Origin: an uncultured bacterium
GTDB lineage: Bacteria; Cyanobacteriota; Vampirovibrionia; Gastranaerophilales; Gastranaerophilaceae
Assembly (NCBI GenBank): GCA_903868125.1
Contig: CAIPUE010000017.1
Span: 22,145 to 86,144, forward strand
Length of the DNA: 64,000 nucleotides
Direction of reading: 5' to 3'
Under the pieces are notes generated by a model. It ran no database searches. It saw nothing but the letters and a program-made list of their open reading frames with translations, and was not told the origin of the DNA. Shown one piece after another: positions 22,888-32,625 of the stretch. The position numbers and the translations under genes are program-made. The first letter of the stretch is position 1, and every line of letters starts with the position of its first letter.

Positions 22888-23899
22888 GTTGGACTTTATT
22901 TGCCCCCCGCCAAAACAAAATGTATTAAAAAAACTTCTTGAAGCAAAAAAATGTTTTAAATTAATCTGTGGAGCGGGTAATGAAAATTTGGAAGAAGTCG
23001 AAAAACTTGTTGCGCTTTATGCCAAAGCCGGATGTCGCTTTTTTGACCTATGTGCAAGCGAAGAAGTCTTAAAATCAGCACAAAAAGGACTTGATTTTGC
23101 GATTCCAAAAGTGGAACAAAAAGATTATCATTTTTGCGTGAGTATCGGCACCGAGAACGACCCGCATTTTAACAAAGTCACAATTAATCAGAAAGACTGC
23201 AAAAGGTGTGAAAAGTGCATTAAAATATGCCCCCAAAACGCTATAAGCCAATATTTTAAAGTGATAGAAAAAAATTGTATCGGCTGTTTAAAATGTCAGA
23301 AAGTTTGTAAGCATGATGCTATTTTGACGGTGCGGTTAAATCCGCACCCTACAAACTCTTTACTCTTTACTCTTCACTCTTCACTCTCATGCATAGAATT
23401 GCACGTTTGCGATAAAACAGATGCGGATGAAAAATGGGATTATTTATGCGAAAATTTTAACGGAATTTTGAGTATTTGCCTAGGGCGAGGAAAATTTTCA
23501 AACGAACAAGTTTTGTCTCTGGTCAGACGATTGATTGAAAAAAGGGAACCTTATACAACGATAATTCAGGCGGACGGTTCTCCTATGTCAGGCGGGGAGG
23601 ATGATTTTAACACAACATTGCAGGCTGTTGCGATGGCTGAACTAATTCAAAGTGCGAATTTACCTGTTTATTTAACACTCTCAGGTGGAACGAACTCTAA
23701 AACTGCTCAATTGGCAAAACTTTGCGGGGTAGATTTCCACGGCGTAGCCGTGGGCTCATACGCCAGAAAAATAGTAAAAGAATATATTGAACGCGAAGAT
23801 TTCTGGACAAATAAAGCGATTTTTGAAGACGCTTCAAAAATCGCCGCAAATCTAATACAATCAACATTCACTCCTACATCAATATCCATTCATCATTAA
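22877..23899 (+). CDS. ldpA: LdpA-like iron-sulfur protein with in-frame repeat insertion
   Basis: This is a 340-residue homologue of cyanobacterial LdpA, an iron-sulfur protein linked there to redox input of the circadian clock. N-terminal [18 protein letters not shown] and [11 protein letters not shown] match the family start. Two 4Fe-4S motifs follow (Cys108/111/114/118 and Cys134/137/140/144), then the LdpA C-terminal domain ([24 protein letters not shown]). Between the ferredoxin part and the C-terminal domain, residues ~151-171 are encoded by a GTAGG-type hairpin and four ACTCTTY heptads (23326-23388, 63 bp), keeping the frame. The overlap with rfbA suggests coupling, though the functions seem unrelated. 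Most likely a redox-sensing or electron-carrying role (inference). Confidence 0.85.
   Translation: MNSRLDFICPPPKQNVLKKLLEAKKCFKLICGAGNENLEEVEKLVALYAKAGCRFFDLCASEEVLKSAQKGLDFAIPKVEQKDYHFCVSIGTENDPHFNKVTINQKDCKRCEKCIKICPQNAISQYFKVIEKNCIGCLKCQKVCKHDAILTVRLNPHPTNSLLFTLHSSLSCIELHVCDKTDADEKWDYLCENFNGILSICLGRGKFSNEQVLSLVRRLIEKREPYTTIIQADGSPMSGGEDDFNTTLQAVAMAELIQSANLPVYLTLSGGTNSKTAQLAKLCGVDFHGVAVGSYARKIVKEYIEREDFWTNKAIFEDASKIAANLIQSTFTPTSISIHH
23326..23388 (-). repeat. Hairpin-plus-heptad module inside ldpA
   Basis: An inverted GTAGGGTGCGG...CCGCACCGTC hairpin (23326-23352), identical in core to copies at 17193, 41365 and 41465, is followed by ACTCTTT ACTCTTT ACTCTTC ACTCTTC ACTCTC (23355-23388). 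The total is exactly 63 bases, or 21 codons. It lies within coding sequence. Confidence 0.85.
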
Positions 23900-24113
23900 C
23901 TTTTGTACGAAAAATCTTTTTAGGGGATAGTTATTTATTTTTGTTCGTGTTATGGTTGTAATATAAATTAAATAGCCCCTCCAAAATACGTCTATATTTA
24001 TAAAAACTTCGGGCTGACGTAAAAGAACTTAATGTGATTTTTAAAAAATGCTCTGTTACATTTAAGTTTATATAAAAAATGTATAGAGTATTTAAGTAAA
24101 AGAAAGAAACATT

Positions 24114-26033
24114 ATGACACCCCAAACAATGAACCCACAAGACATTACTATGTCGACTTTAGAGTGCACTCCAACGACTGATGATATCAAAATCACAGCT
24201 CAAGGATTTGTAAATTTGAATTTATCAGAAAATTTATTGAAAGCATTAGCTGATATGAATTTTTCTAACCCTTCTTCCATTCAGGCAGAAGCAATTCCAA
24301 AAATTATGATGGGAACCGACATCATCGCACAAGCTCCTACGGGAAGCGGAAAAACTGCAGCGTTTGCAATTCCGATTTTAGAAAGATTAGACACAAACTC
24401 AGAAAACAGAGATGTTCAGGCGTTAGTTTTATGCCCGACTCGCGAACTTGCAATTCAGGTTCACAGAGAGTTTGAAAAATTAACAAAATATATGGAAAAT
24501 ATTTCCGTAGTATCAGTTTATGGCGGACAACCAATCGACAGACAATTGACAGCTTTGAAGAAAAAGCCGCAAATAGTTGTCGCAACACCGGGAAGATTGA
24601 TGGATCACCTTCGTCGCGGTTCGCTTAGACTTGACTTTTTAAATATGGTCGTACTTGATGAAGCTGATGAGATGCTTGATATGGGATTTAGAGACGACAT
24701 TCACACAATTTTGGAAGACACCCCTGAAAACCGCCAAACTGTTTTGTTCTCGGCGACAATGGCTAAAGATATTATTGCCATAACAAAAAAATTCCAAAAA
24801 AGCCCGCTTATAGTCGATGTTATGGATAATCTTCAAAGTATTCCCGACATTGAACAGGTATATTACGAGGTTTCAGAAAAAGGCAAAGTTGAACTTTTGA
24901 CAAGGCTTTTAGATTTGCATAATGTTAAATTGGCACTTGTTTTTTGTAACACAAAAAGCAACGTTGACAGAGTCGTTGAAATCCTCAAAACTCGCGGATA
25001 TTTTTCCGATTCACTACACGGCGATATGAATCAGTCACAACGTGAAAAAGTTATGCGCGGATTTAGAAACGGAACAGTAGAAATCCTTGTTGCAACTGAT
25101 GTTGCAGGACGAGGAATTGATGTTAAAAATATAGAAGCAGTTTTTAACTATGACTTACCTAGAGACGATGAAGATTATATCCACAGAGTCGGCAGAACAG
25201 GTCGTGCAGGCGAATCTGGTAAGGCTTTTGCATTCGTTACAAGAAATCAGGTTTCAAGCATAAGAAGAATCGAAAGAGCAAACGGCGTTTTGATTAACAA
25301 AAAAGAAGTGCCGACTTATGAAGAACTTGAATCGGCTAGAATTAACACTTACGAAGCAAAAATCAAAAACTTAATTAATTGTGATGATTTGACGGATTAT
25401 GTCAACAAAATTGAAGCGATGGTCAGCGAAGAAATGTCATTGGTGAAAATAGCGGCTGCTTTGTTAAAATCTTCTATGAATAAAGAAAGCAAAAAAATTA
25501 GTAAGAACGTTGTTTTTGAAGACACTTTTTCGGATGATTCCGAAAATCGTGGCAGAGGCAGAAGCCGCGGTAGAAGTGACAATAGAGGAAGCAGAAACGG
25601 TGGCGGATTTGGCGAAAGAAACTCCAGAGGCGCAGACAGAAGTTCAAGAAGCGGTGGCTTTGGCGGCAGTGGATTCGGCAGAAGCGGAGGTTCCAGAGAT
25701 GGCGTTAGAGTTGAAAAACCTCAACGTGATAGCGAAAATCGCTCTGATGAAAATAGAGGCGGAGAAAATCGTGATTTTAGAGCGAAAAGCTACGACAGAA
25801 GTAATGAAAGCCGTAACGCAGGCTGGAAGAAAAACGATAAAAACAGCGACAGAAGCAAAGAGTCAAAACCAAGAGACGAATTTTCACTTGATAACATGAT
25901 TAAATCTGTTAAAGAACTAAGCGAAGTGAAAAAGGACAGACCTGCAAAATTAGAAAAAAAATTCAATTTCGGTTCATCAAAACAGAATAAAGATTATAAA
26001 AGTAAAAAGGGAACTGTAAAAAGTAAAAAGTAG
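24114..26033 (+). CDS. deaD: DEAD-box RNA helicase with RGG-rich tail
   Basis: This 639-residue ATP-dependent RNA helicase has the Q-motif region (FSNPSSIQAEAIP), APTGSGKTAAF, PTRELAIQ, TPGRLMDH, DEAD (VVLDEADEML), SAT, HGDMNQ and HRVGRTGRAG. A 4-helix region precedes a tail from about residue 470 that is rich in Arg-Gly, Ser and Asn (GRGRSRGRSDNRGSRNGGGF) and binds RNA non-specifically. The final residues (KSKKGTVKSKK) and stop are made of AAAAGTA-type heptads. It probably acts in ribosome assembly or mRNA decay at low temperature. A 214-base leader contains an AGGGG...CCCCT pair. A 129-codon frame in the tail is a shadow. Confidence 0.95.
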   Translation: MTPQTMNPQDITMSTLECTPTTDDIKITAQGFVNLNLSENLLKALADMNFSNPSSIQAEAIPKIMMGTDIIAQAPTGSGKTAAFAIPILERLDTNSENRDVQALVLCPTRELAIQVHREFEKLTKYMENISVVSVYGGQPIDRQLTALKKKPQIVVATPGRLMDHLRRGSLRLDFLNMVVLDEADEMLDMGFRDDIHTILEDTPENRQTVLFSATMAKDIIAITKKFQKSPLIVDVMDNLQSIPDIEQVYYEVSEKGKVELLTRLLDLHNVKLALVFCNTKSNVDRVVEILKTRGYFSDSLHGDMNQSQREKVMRGFRNGTVEILVATDVAGRGIDVKNIEAVFNYDLPRDDEDYIHRVGRTGRAGESGKAFAFVTRNQVSSIRRIERANGVLINKKEVPTYEELESARINTYEAKIKNLINCDDLTDYVNKIEAMVSEEMSLVKIAAALLKSSMNKESKKISKNVVFEDTFSDDSENRGRGRSRGRSDNRGSRNGGGFGERNSRGADRSSRSGGFGGSGFGRSGGSRDGVRVEKPQRDSENRSDENRGGENRDFRAKSYDRSNESRNAGWKKNDKNSDRSKESKPRDEFSLDNMIKSVKELSEVKKDRPAKLEKKFNFGSSKQNKDYKSKKGTVKSKK

Positions 26034-26067
26034 AACAATAGTAGGTCGGGCTTTCCAGCCCGACGGC
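25998..26067 (+). repeat. Heptads over the deaD stop plus GTAGG-type hairpin
   Basis: AAAAGTA AAAAGGG AACTGTA AAAAGTA AAAAGTA (25998-26032) include the TAG stop. After eight bases GTAGGTCGGGCTTTCCAGCC begins (26041-26067). Same module order, in opposite orientation, as in ldpA and near tRNA-Val. Confidence 0.85.
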
Positions 26068-26075
26068 ATAAAATT

Positions 26076-26108
26076 AAACCCGCCGAAAAATGATTTTTCG
26101 GCGGGTTT
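26076..26108. terminator. Bidirectional terminator between deaD and ferritin
   Basis: Perfect 15-bp stem AAACCCGCCGAAAAA / TTTTTCGGCGGGTTT around TGA, with T-rich ends in both directions. It serves the two converging genes. Confidence 0.9.
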
Positions 26109-26130
26109 TGTTTTATAAATAATAATCGTT

Positions 26131-26646
26131 CTATTTTCCGTTTATTGTCGGCTGAACAAACACTCTTGCCGCCAAATCCTTGTCAAGCAAGTACAAAGCA
26201 CTCTTATCCTCGCCTATTAATTTCAATTTAGAAATAATATCTTGCGCGTTAGCTTCTTCTTCAACCTGTTCGTCGATAAACCAGTTCATATAAGAAATTG
26301 TCGCTCTGTCTTTAACTTCTTCGGCAATACTGATTATATTATTGATTAAGCCGGTCACGTACACCTCATGCTTAAGCACTTCTTCCATAACAGAAAGAGA
26401 ATTTTCCCAACTTTTAGGCGGAGCATCCACCTCTGTCAGGACAACTTTTTCACCTCTGTTAATCAAGAAATCATACATCAACATCGCATGAGCCTGTTCT
26501 TCTTGCGCTTGGATTCTCATCCAGTTCGCAAAACCGAGTAGACCTTTATCTGAGAAATAAGCAGACATGGATAAATACAAATATGCCGAGTAAAGTTCTT
26601 TATTTACTTGAGAGTTAAGAATTTTTCCTACTTTTTCATTAATCAT
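26131..26646 (-). CDS. ftnA: Non-haem ferritin
   Basis: This 171-residue four-helix bundle oxidises Fe2+ and stores iron in a 24-mer shell. Ferroxidase ligands are visible: Glu17, Glu50 and His53 (in QEEQAHAM), and Glu residues in helix C/D (DEQVEEEANAQDI). It is transcribed after superoxide reductase with an 8-base overlap, a sensible pair, since iron release and superoxide together produce damage. It shares a terminator with deaD. Confidence 0.96.
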   Translation of the reverse strand: MINEKVGKILNSQVNKELYSAYLYLSMSAYFSDKGLLGFANWMRIQAQEEQAHAMLMYDFLINRGEKVVLTEVDAPPKSWENSLSVMEEVLKHEVYVTGLINNIISIAEEVKDRATISYMNWFIDEQVEEEANAQDIISKLKLIGEDKSALYLLDKDLAARVFVQPTINGK

Positions 26647-27031
26647 ATTTCGCCTCCCATAATCCGTGGAGATTACAATATTCTCTTGCCGTAAGCTTGC
26701 CTATATCATAGCATTTTAGGTTAAAAATAGGTTCTTCAGACGGGTAAAGATATTTTCTTTTCACATATCTCTCATCTTCTGAAACAACCTCAACAAATTG
26801 GATGTAGTGTTCATTTGTCATAGGATGCAAAACACTTCCTATTCTCACTTCCAATTCCTCATCTTTTTTCACGAAGAAAGGAACGTGTTTTTCAGTTGCC
26901 GCATCTGTTGTGTTTGCTTTAAGCAAAGCCATGGGCTGTCCGCAGCAAACCAACTCTCCGATACCTTCTAAAACAACTTCGACGAAGTTACCACAAACTC
27001 CGCATTTATACATTTCTAATTTTTTTGTCAT
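26639..27031 (-). CDS. dfx: Desulfoferrodoxin / superoxide reductase
   Basis: This 130-residue two-iron superoxide reductase has an N-terminal desulforedoxin domain with CGVCG and LVCCGQ (rubredoxin-like Fe) and a catalytic domain with His ligands in EKHVPFF and LHPMTNEHYI plus Cys/His in CNLHGLW. It reduces superoxide to peroxide without making O2, typical of anaerobes. It is the first gene of an operon with ferritin, behind GGAGGC. It fits an anaerobic gut or anoxic lifestyle. Confidence 0.96.
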   Translation of the reverse strand: MTKKLEMYKCGVCGNFVEVVLEGIGELVCCGQPMALLKANTTDAATEKHVPFFVKKDEELEVRIGSVLHPMTNEHYIQFVEVVSEDERYVKRKYLYPSEEPIFNLKCYDIGKLTAREYCNLHGLWEAKYD

Positions 27032-27174
27032 AATATGCCTCCTTTTTTACAAATTTATTTTAACATAAAAAGAAATTATACAATTATCTAAATTGGTAAT
27101 TAATTAAATAATTTATAAATTAAAACGTTATTTGGATTGAAGAATTTTGAGTACACTTGACCTTGTGTTTCTCT

Positions 27175-27516
27175 TTATCTTCCTATTACTACAAATGCGA
27201 TTGCTTTTGTTTTGTCGTGAGATAAGCTTATTTGTATTGTTAAATTATTATCGATTTTATTCAGCAATCTTACCTTGGGGCAGTTATTTTCGCCATGATA
27301 AATCTCTATTTGATTAAGTCTAGGATGACTTATCCCCATTGAATTTAAAGCTTTAATCACTGCCTCTTTGGCGCAAAAGCGCACCGCAAAATGGCTTGCC
27401 GGATTAGGTTTGGAAAAACAGTATACCTGCTCGTTTTGGGTGTAAATTCTATCCAAAAACTCTTGCGACTTGTCCTCAAATCTTTTTATATCTTCTATAT
27501 CAACGCCTATTGCCAA
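27175..27516 (-). CDS. acpS: Holo-[acyl-carrier-protein] synthase
   Basis: This 113-residue enzyme transfers 4'-phosphopantetheine from CoA to apo-ACP. MAIGVDIEDIKRFED carries the Mg-binding Asp, RFCAKEAVIKAL the second acidic ligand, and ISLSHDKTKAIAFVV the C-terminal signature. Slightly shorter than the usual 120 residues but complete. Single gene. The ribosome site is AAGGATG. Upstream lies a terminal-repeat remnant (27620-27637). Confidence 0.95.
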   Translation of the reverse strand: MAIGVDIEDIKRFEDKSQEFLDRIYTQNEQVYCFSKPNPASHFAVRFCAKEAVIKALNSMGISHPRLNQIEIYHGENNCPKVRLLNKIDNNLTIQISLSHDKTKAIAFVVIGR

Positions 27517-27619
27517 ATTTCACATCCTTCTTTAGAGACTGCCGCACAAGTCTCCTTTTATTAAATTAGCATAAAAAAAAACCTATTAAAATACAATAGA
27601 AATTTTTGAACGGAGTTGA

Positions 27620-27637
27620 TTTTAATGCTCTTGCCCT
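27620..27637. repeat. Solo end of the MITE-like element
   Basis: TTTTAATGCTCTTGCCCT differs by one base from the right terminal repeat of the element at 19812-20054 and is also preceded by GTTGA. No second end is nearby, so it is a remnant. Confidence 0.6.
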
Positions 27638-27716
27638 GCTGACCTTTCAACGCTCTATGGACAATAACTATTTTTTATGATTTAATTAATATTGACCAGA
27701 TAATTGAGGAGAGTTT

Positions 27717-28187
27717 ATGCACAGTAGTGAAGAAAGAACCTTTGTAGCGATTAAGCCTGATGCGGTAAAAAGAGGGTTAATCGGAAGAATTATTAAAAGA
27801 ATTGAAAACAAAGGATACAAAATTATCGCTTTAAAAATGCTTAATGTTACAAAAGAGCTTGCAGAACAGCATTATGCCGAACACCTCGGAAAACCTTTTT
27901 ATAACAGACTAATCACCTATATTTCCAGCGGTCCCATTATTGCAATGGTTTTACAAGGCGACAACACCGTCGTTGGAATGAGAAAATTAATGGGTTCGAC
28001 AATGCCAACCGATGCAGAGGTAGGAACATTAAGAGCAGATTTTGCCCAAACAATGGAATTTAACGTTATCCACGGTTCTGATAGCGTAGAAAGTGCGAAA
28101 AGAGAAATTAATTTGTACTTTAGACCCGAAGAACTTTGCCCTGACTGGAAAACAATGCTTGAATTAGTGATGGAAAGTGAGGGGTAA
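27717..28187 (+). CDS. ndk: Nucleoside diphosphate kinase
   Basis: This 156-residue enzyme equalises NTP and dNTP pools by a phospho-histidine mechanism. The catalytic His lies in EFNVIHGSDS. RTFVAIKPDAVKRGLIGRII and GSTMPTDAEVGTLRADF are characteristic. It begins behind GAGGAG, and its stop abuts the tgt start without a gap, so the two form an operon. Confidence 0.97.
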   Translation: MHSSEERTFVAIKPDAVKRGLIGRIIKRIENKGYKIIALKMLNVTKELAEQHYAEHLGKPFYNRLITYISSGPIIAMVLQGDNTVVGMRKLMGSTMPTDAEVGTLRADFAQTMEFNVIHGSDSVESAKREINLYFRPEELCPDWKTMLELVMESEG

Positions 28188-29318
<1,131 letters not shown>

Positions 29319-29410
29319 AGTGATATTTTTTTATCTACTTCCCATCGGGGTTAGTATAAATTGCGTTTAAAAATACCATTGATTTTCCACACTATAATTA
29401 GGACATAATT

Positions 29411-29944
29411 TTATTTCTTACCTTGTTTCCCAAATAAAGGCTTATAATAATCCCATAATAAATCTTCAAAGATTTGAACTTCGTTTGACTCATTTTCGCA
29501 TTGATAAAGGTCAATAAAGATTTTACCCCTTTTAAATAACTTTTTTAGGCGTAAAGCGTATGTAGTTTCTCTTTCAAGAAAAAGATGTTGTCCTAGCCTT
29601 TCTTTTATTTTACCAGAACGGCCAACATAAACGCAGTTTTCTTTGTTTTTGTCATCTTTCCAATTAGTATCATTTATTTCAGCCATTTGAAATTTCTTTT
29701 CAGTAAGATTTTTTCGTTCTTTAGATACAGTTGTATAATCAATTTTTTCATCTGATTTAATAATATATATAGTGGTTATTCCATTCTCTAAGTGAGACAA
29801 AGCTCCTTTATTACAAGTTCCCACATCTTTAATCTCTAAAGTTGCAAGAAAAGTTATTTCCATATTATTTTTAAGTTCTTCTAAAGATTTGATTTGTTTT
29901 GAAATAGAATCTTCAAGTATTGTTTTAATATTTTTAGTTTTCAT
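29411..29944 (-). CDS. GIY-YIG domain protein, possible endonuclease
   Basis: This 177-residue protein has a degenerate GIY motif (TTIYIIKS), then CVYVGRSGKIKERLGQHL (the YIG half plus the catalytic Arg position) and a distal Glu in QIFEDLLWDYYKPLFGKQG. These are the three elements of a GIY-YIG nuclease. The first 50 residues are a helical lead. It is not close enough to a named restriction enzyme to call one. No methylase is adjacent. Upstream there are two GCAACAA direct repeats (29969-29985 region), possibly regulatory. It may act in repair, defence or mobility. Confidence 0.7.
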   Translation of the reverse strand: MKTKNIKTILEDSISKQIKSLEELKNNMEITFLATLEIKDVGTCNKGALSHLENGITTIYIIKSDEKIDYTTVSKERKNLTEKKFQMAEINDTNWKDDKNKENCVYVGRSGKIKERLGQHLFLERETTYALRLKKLFKRGKIFIDLYQCENESNEVQIFEDLLWDYYKPLFGKQGKK

Positions 29945-30087
29945 AAATGTCCTTTTAATTGAAAATGCAACAAATTTGCAACAAGGTGCAATTTTTGATG
30001 AAAAATCGGCGCAAATTTCTTTAAATTCAGAATAACATAAAAGCTTTAAAAAGCAATAAAGAATAGCCTTTCAGCTCTTCTTTAAAA

Positions 30088-30163
30088 TGGTGGGCGATAT
30101 CCGGCTCGAACGGATGACCCCTTGAATGTCGTTCAAGTGCGCTACCAACTGCGCCAATCGCCC
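30088..30163 (-). tRNA. tRNA-Val (GAC) with C at position 33
   Basis: Minus-strand cloverleaf: acceptor GGGCGAT/ATCGCCC, D-arm GCGC-AGTTGGTA-GCGC, anticodon stem CTTGA/TCAAG around ACGACAT, T-arm ATCCG-TTCGAGC-CGGAT, discriminator A73 and an encoded CCA. The anticodon by position is GAC (Val). Position 33 is C rather than the almost universal U. 76 bases including CCA. Confidence 0.88.
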
Positions 30164-30200
30164 ATGTTTATATTTGATTTTCTTCGCGCAGTTATTGTTG

Positions 30201-30248
30201 AGCTGGCAAGCCCAACCTACTTTTCACATTTTCCATTTCACTGCTTAC
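30201..30248 (-). repeat. Degenerate GTAGG-type hairpin plus heptads
   Basis: GAGCTGGCAAGCCCAACCTAC (inverted, weakly paired) is followed by TTTTCAC ATTTTCC ATTTCAC TGCTTAC (30221-30248). It sits between the two tRNA genes, with the same order and orientation as the module inside ldpA. Confidence 0.65.
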
Positions 30249-30256
30249 TTAAAAAC

Positions 30257-30327
30257 AGGAGGCACCCAGATTTGAACTGGGGATAAGAGCTTTGCAGGCT
30301 CCTGCCTTACCACTTGGCCATGCCTCC
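30257..30327 (-). tRNA. tRNA-Cys (GCA)
   Basis: Minus-strand cloverleaf of 71 bases: GGAGGCA/TGCCTCC acceptor, short GCC/GGC D-stem, GGAGC-CTGCAAA-GCTCT anticodon arm, CCCAG-TTCAAAT-CTGGG T-arm and U73 as expected for Cys. CCA is not encoded (GTT follows), unlike the tRNA-Val next to it. Confidence 0.95.
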
Positions 30328-30374
30328 TTAGTTCCCCTATCGTATTTAATACATGCTAAATTGTCAAGTTCCAC

Positions 30375-30449
30375 GTAACTACTCGGCATGGATAAATCTC
30401 CCGTTACGGAATATATATCTCAAAAACGGGAAATATGCGCAGTAGTTAC
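30375..30449. repeat. Nested inverted repeat upstream of nrdJ
   Basis: Outer arms are GTAACTACT-CGGCAT and ATGCGC-AGTAGTTAC, inner arms CCCGTT and AACGGG, followed by TATTTTTATAA. It lies before the predicted nrdJ promoter, so it is more likely an operator, a terminator-like palindrome or a transposed element than a riboswitch. Confidence 0.5.
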
Positions 30450-30496
30450 TATTTTTATAATTGTTTAAACTTTTATGAAGTAAATCCTTCGTAAAA

Positions 30497-30526
30497 TTCG
30501 CACATGCTATACTGTTTTGTTATAAT
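30497..30526 (+). promoter_or_regulatory. Promoter of nrdJ
   Basis: TTCGCA (30497-30502), 18-base spacer, TATAAT (30521-30526), followed by a ~30-base leader to the GGAGG ribosome site. The -35 is weak (4 of 6). Confidence 0.5.
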
Positions 30527-30565
30527 GTTTTAATTAACAGTTAGTTAGTTATTTGGAGGTTGAAA

Positions 30566-32551
30566 GTGAGTTTAGAATTAGGGGAAAAAGTGAACGAGAA
30601 GTTGAATTTGTCGGAAAATGCCATAAAAGTTTTGGAAAAAAGATATCTTAAAAGAGATAATGACGGTAATTGTACCGAAGCTCCGGTAGATATGTTTAAA
30701 AGAGTTGCGCTAAGTATCGCCGCAGCTGAGTTAAAATACAATAAATCTCAATCTGATGTTGATGAGCTTGCCAAAAAATTCTATGACGCTATTACCAACA
30801 GATATTTCATGCCGAATTCACCTACTTTAATGAACGCAGGACGTGAGTTGGGTCAACTTTCAGCATGCTTCGTACTTCCTGTTGAAGATTCTTTAGAAGG
30901 AATCTTTGAAACTGTTAAAAATACTGCCCTAATCCACAAAAGCGGTGGCGGAACAGGGTTCTCATTCTCTCGCCTAAGACCAAAAAATGACGTTGTACGC
31001 TCAACCATGGGCGTTTCATCAGGGCCTGTTTCTTTTATGGAAGTCTTTAACGCAGCAACTGAAGCTGTAAAACAAGGCGGAACAAGACGTGGCGCAAACA
31101 TGGGTATTTTAAGAGTCGACCATCCGGATATTATTGATTTTATTAACTGTAAAAGTGATAATACTAAGTTAAATAATTTTAATATTTCCGTAGCAATCAC
31201 CGATAAATTCATGGAAGCGTTGAAAAATGACGAGGATTACGATTTATACCACCCAAATACAAAAAAATCTTTAGGCAGATTAAACGCAAAACAAGTCTTT
31301 AACCTTATAGTTGACGGAGCATGGAGAAACGGTGAACCGGGAATTATTTTTATCGATAAAATGAATTCTGATAATCCTACCCCTCAGGTTGGCGCAATCG
31401 AATCGACAAATCCTTGTGGCGAAGTCCCGCTTCTTTCTTATGAGGCTTGTAATTTAGGCTCCATCAATCTTGGTTTAATGCTTCATGAAACCTCAAACGG
31501 TTTGGAAGTTAATTGGGATAAGCTTGAAGAAATCACCAAACTTTCAATACACTTCTTAGACAATGTCATCACTGTTAATAACTATCCGTTGCCTGTGATA
31601 GCGGAAATGGTTCAAAATAACAGAAAAATAGGGCTTGGTGTTATGGGTTGGGCTGATATGTTAATGCTTTTGGGCATTTCTTACAACTCAAAAGAAGGTA
31701 CTGATTTAGCTTACAAGATAATGGAATTTATTGATTATCATTCAAAAATCGAATCAATCGAACTCGCAAAATCACGAGGTGCTTTCAATAATTTCAAGGG
31801 AAGCGTTTATGAAAGTGGTAACTTCCTGACAAATAAATATAATGGAAAATCTGCAGGTGTAATTTCTGACGAGAACTGGAAAAATCTTGACGCACAAATT
31901 AAACAATTCGGAATAAGAAATGCGACTACAACATGTATCGCACCAACTGGGACAATTTCAATGATAGCAAGCGCATCAGGCGGTGTTGAACCTTTATTTG
32001 GACTTGTTTTCTTTAGAAATGTCATGGACGGAACCGAAATGCTTGAAATTAACCCTGTTTTTGAAAAATATGCAAAAGAAAAAGGGTTTTATTCAGAAAA
32101 CTTAATGAAAGAAATTGCAAAAGACGGCTCTATCGCACATGTGAAAGGTATTTCTGATGAAGTTAAACAAACATTTGCAACAGCGCATGATGTAACCCCT
32201 GAATGGCATGTTCTCATGCAGGCGGCTTTCCAATTGCATACTGATAATGCGGTTTCTAAAACGGTCAACTTTGAAGAAAACGCTACCAGAGAAGATATCG
32301 AAAAAGCTTATATCCTTGCGTTTGAGAATAATTTAAAAGGGATTACGGTGTACAGAAACAATAGCCGTACATTCCAACCAATGAATTTGGATGTTAAAAA
32401 AGATTCTGCAATCGAGCTTAAACCTACGCAGGTAGAGGCGGAACCTGAAGTAATTTTAAAGAAATTCACTTGCCCTGATTGCGGAACGAGTATAGAAATG
32501 GCTGAAGGTTGTTTCATTTGCTTAAACTGTGGCTATTCGGGTTGTTCGTAA
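30566..32551 (+). CDS. nrdJ: Adenosylcobalamin-dependent (class II) ribonucleotide reductase
   Basis: This 661-residue cytosolic enzyme reduces ribonucleotides using a B12-derived radical and therefore works with or without oxygen. The first active-site Cys is in [11 protein letters not shown], the central [19 protein letters not shown] gives the Asn-Cys-Glu triad, and PTGTISMIA binds substrate phosphate. The C-terminus has a zinc-ribbon-like CPDCG...CLNCGY with a terminal Cys used to re-reduce the active site. TTG at 30560 opens the frame, but GTG at 30566 is six bases from GGAGG and is preferred. No cobalamin riboswitch is seen upstream. Confidence 0.95.
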   Translation: MSLELGEKVNEKLNLSENAIKVLEKRYLKRDNDGNCTEAPVDMFKRVALSIAAAELKYNKSQSDVDELAKKFYDAITNRYFMPNSPTLMNAGRELGQLSACFVLPVEDSLEGIFETVKNTALIHKSGGGTGFSFSRLRPKNDVVRSTMGVSSGPVSFMEVFNAATEAVKQGGTRRGANMGILRVDHPDIIDFINCKSDNTKLNNFNISVAITDKFMEALKNDEDYDLYHPNTKKSLGRLNAKQVFNLIVDGAWRNGEPGIIFIDKMNSDNPTPQVGAIESTNPCGEVPLLSYEACNLGSINLGLMLHETSNGLEVNWDKLEEITKLSIHFLDNVITVNNYPLPVIAEMVQNNRKIGLGVMGWADMLMLLGISYNSKEGTDLAYKIMEFIDYHSKIESIELAKSRGAFNNFKGSVYESGNFLTNKYNGKSAGVISDENWKNLDAQIKQFGIRNATTTCIAPTGTISMIASASGGVEPLFGLVFFRNVMDGTEMLEINPVFEKYAKEKGFYSENLMKEIAKDGSIAHVKGISDEVKQTFATAHDVTPEWHVLMQAAFQLHTDNAVSKTVNFEENATREDIEKAYILAFENNLKGITVYRNNSRTFQPMNLDVKKDSAIELKPTQVEAEPEVILKKFTCPDCGTSIEMAEGCFICLNCGYSGCS

Positions 32552-32560
32552 GCAGTTAAG

Positions 32561-32614
32561 AAATATATTTAAAAAGCAGATTTTTTTAAAAAAATCTGCT
32601 TTTTAAATATATTT
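32561..32614. terminator. Bidirectional terminator, perfect 27-bp palindrome
   Basis: AAATATATTTAAAAAGCAGA TTTTTTT and its exact complement with no loop bases. T-rich on both sides, between the converging nrdJ and the glucanotransferase gene. Confidence 0.88.
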
Positions 32615-32625
32615 GATATTATTTT

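Noticed and set aside
23931..24140. 69-codon minus-strand frame between ldpA and deaD
   Set aside because: AT-rich, no ribosome site, no recognisable features, and it runs into the deaD start.
25510..25899. 129-codon plus-strand frame inside the deaD tail
   Set aside because: It reads the Arg-Gly repeat region in the +1 frame, and the Ala/Glu/Val pattern is what such a shift produces.
30332..30565. Cobalamin riboswitch upstream of nrdJ
   Set aside because: No B12-box-like GCCACTG or multi-stem core was found. The palindrome present lies before the predicted promoter.
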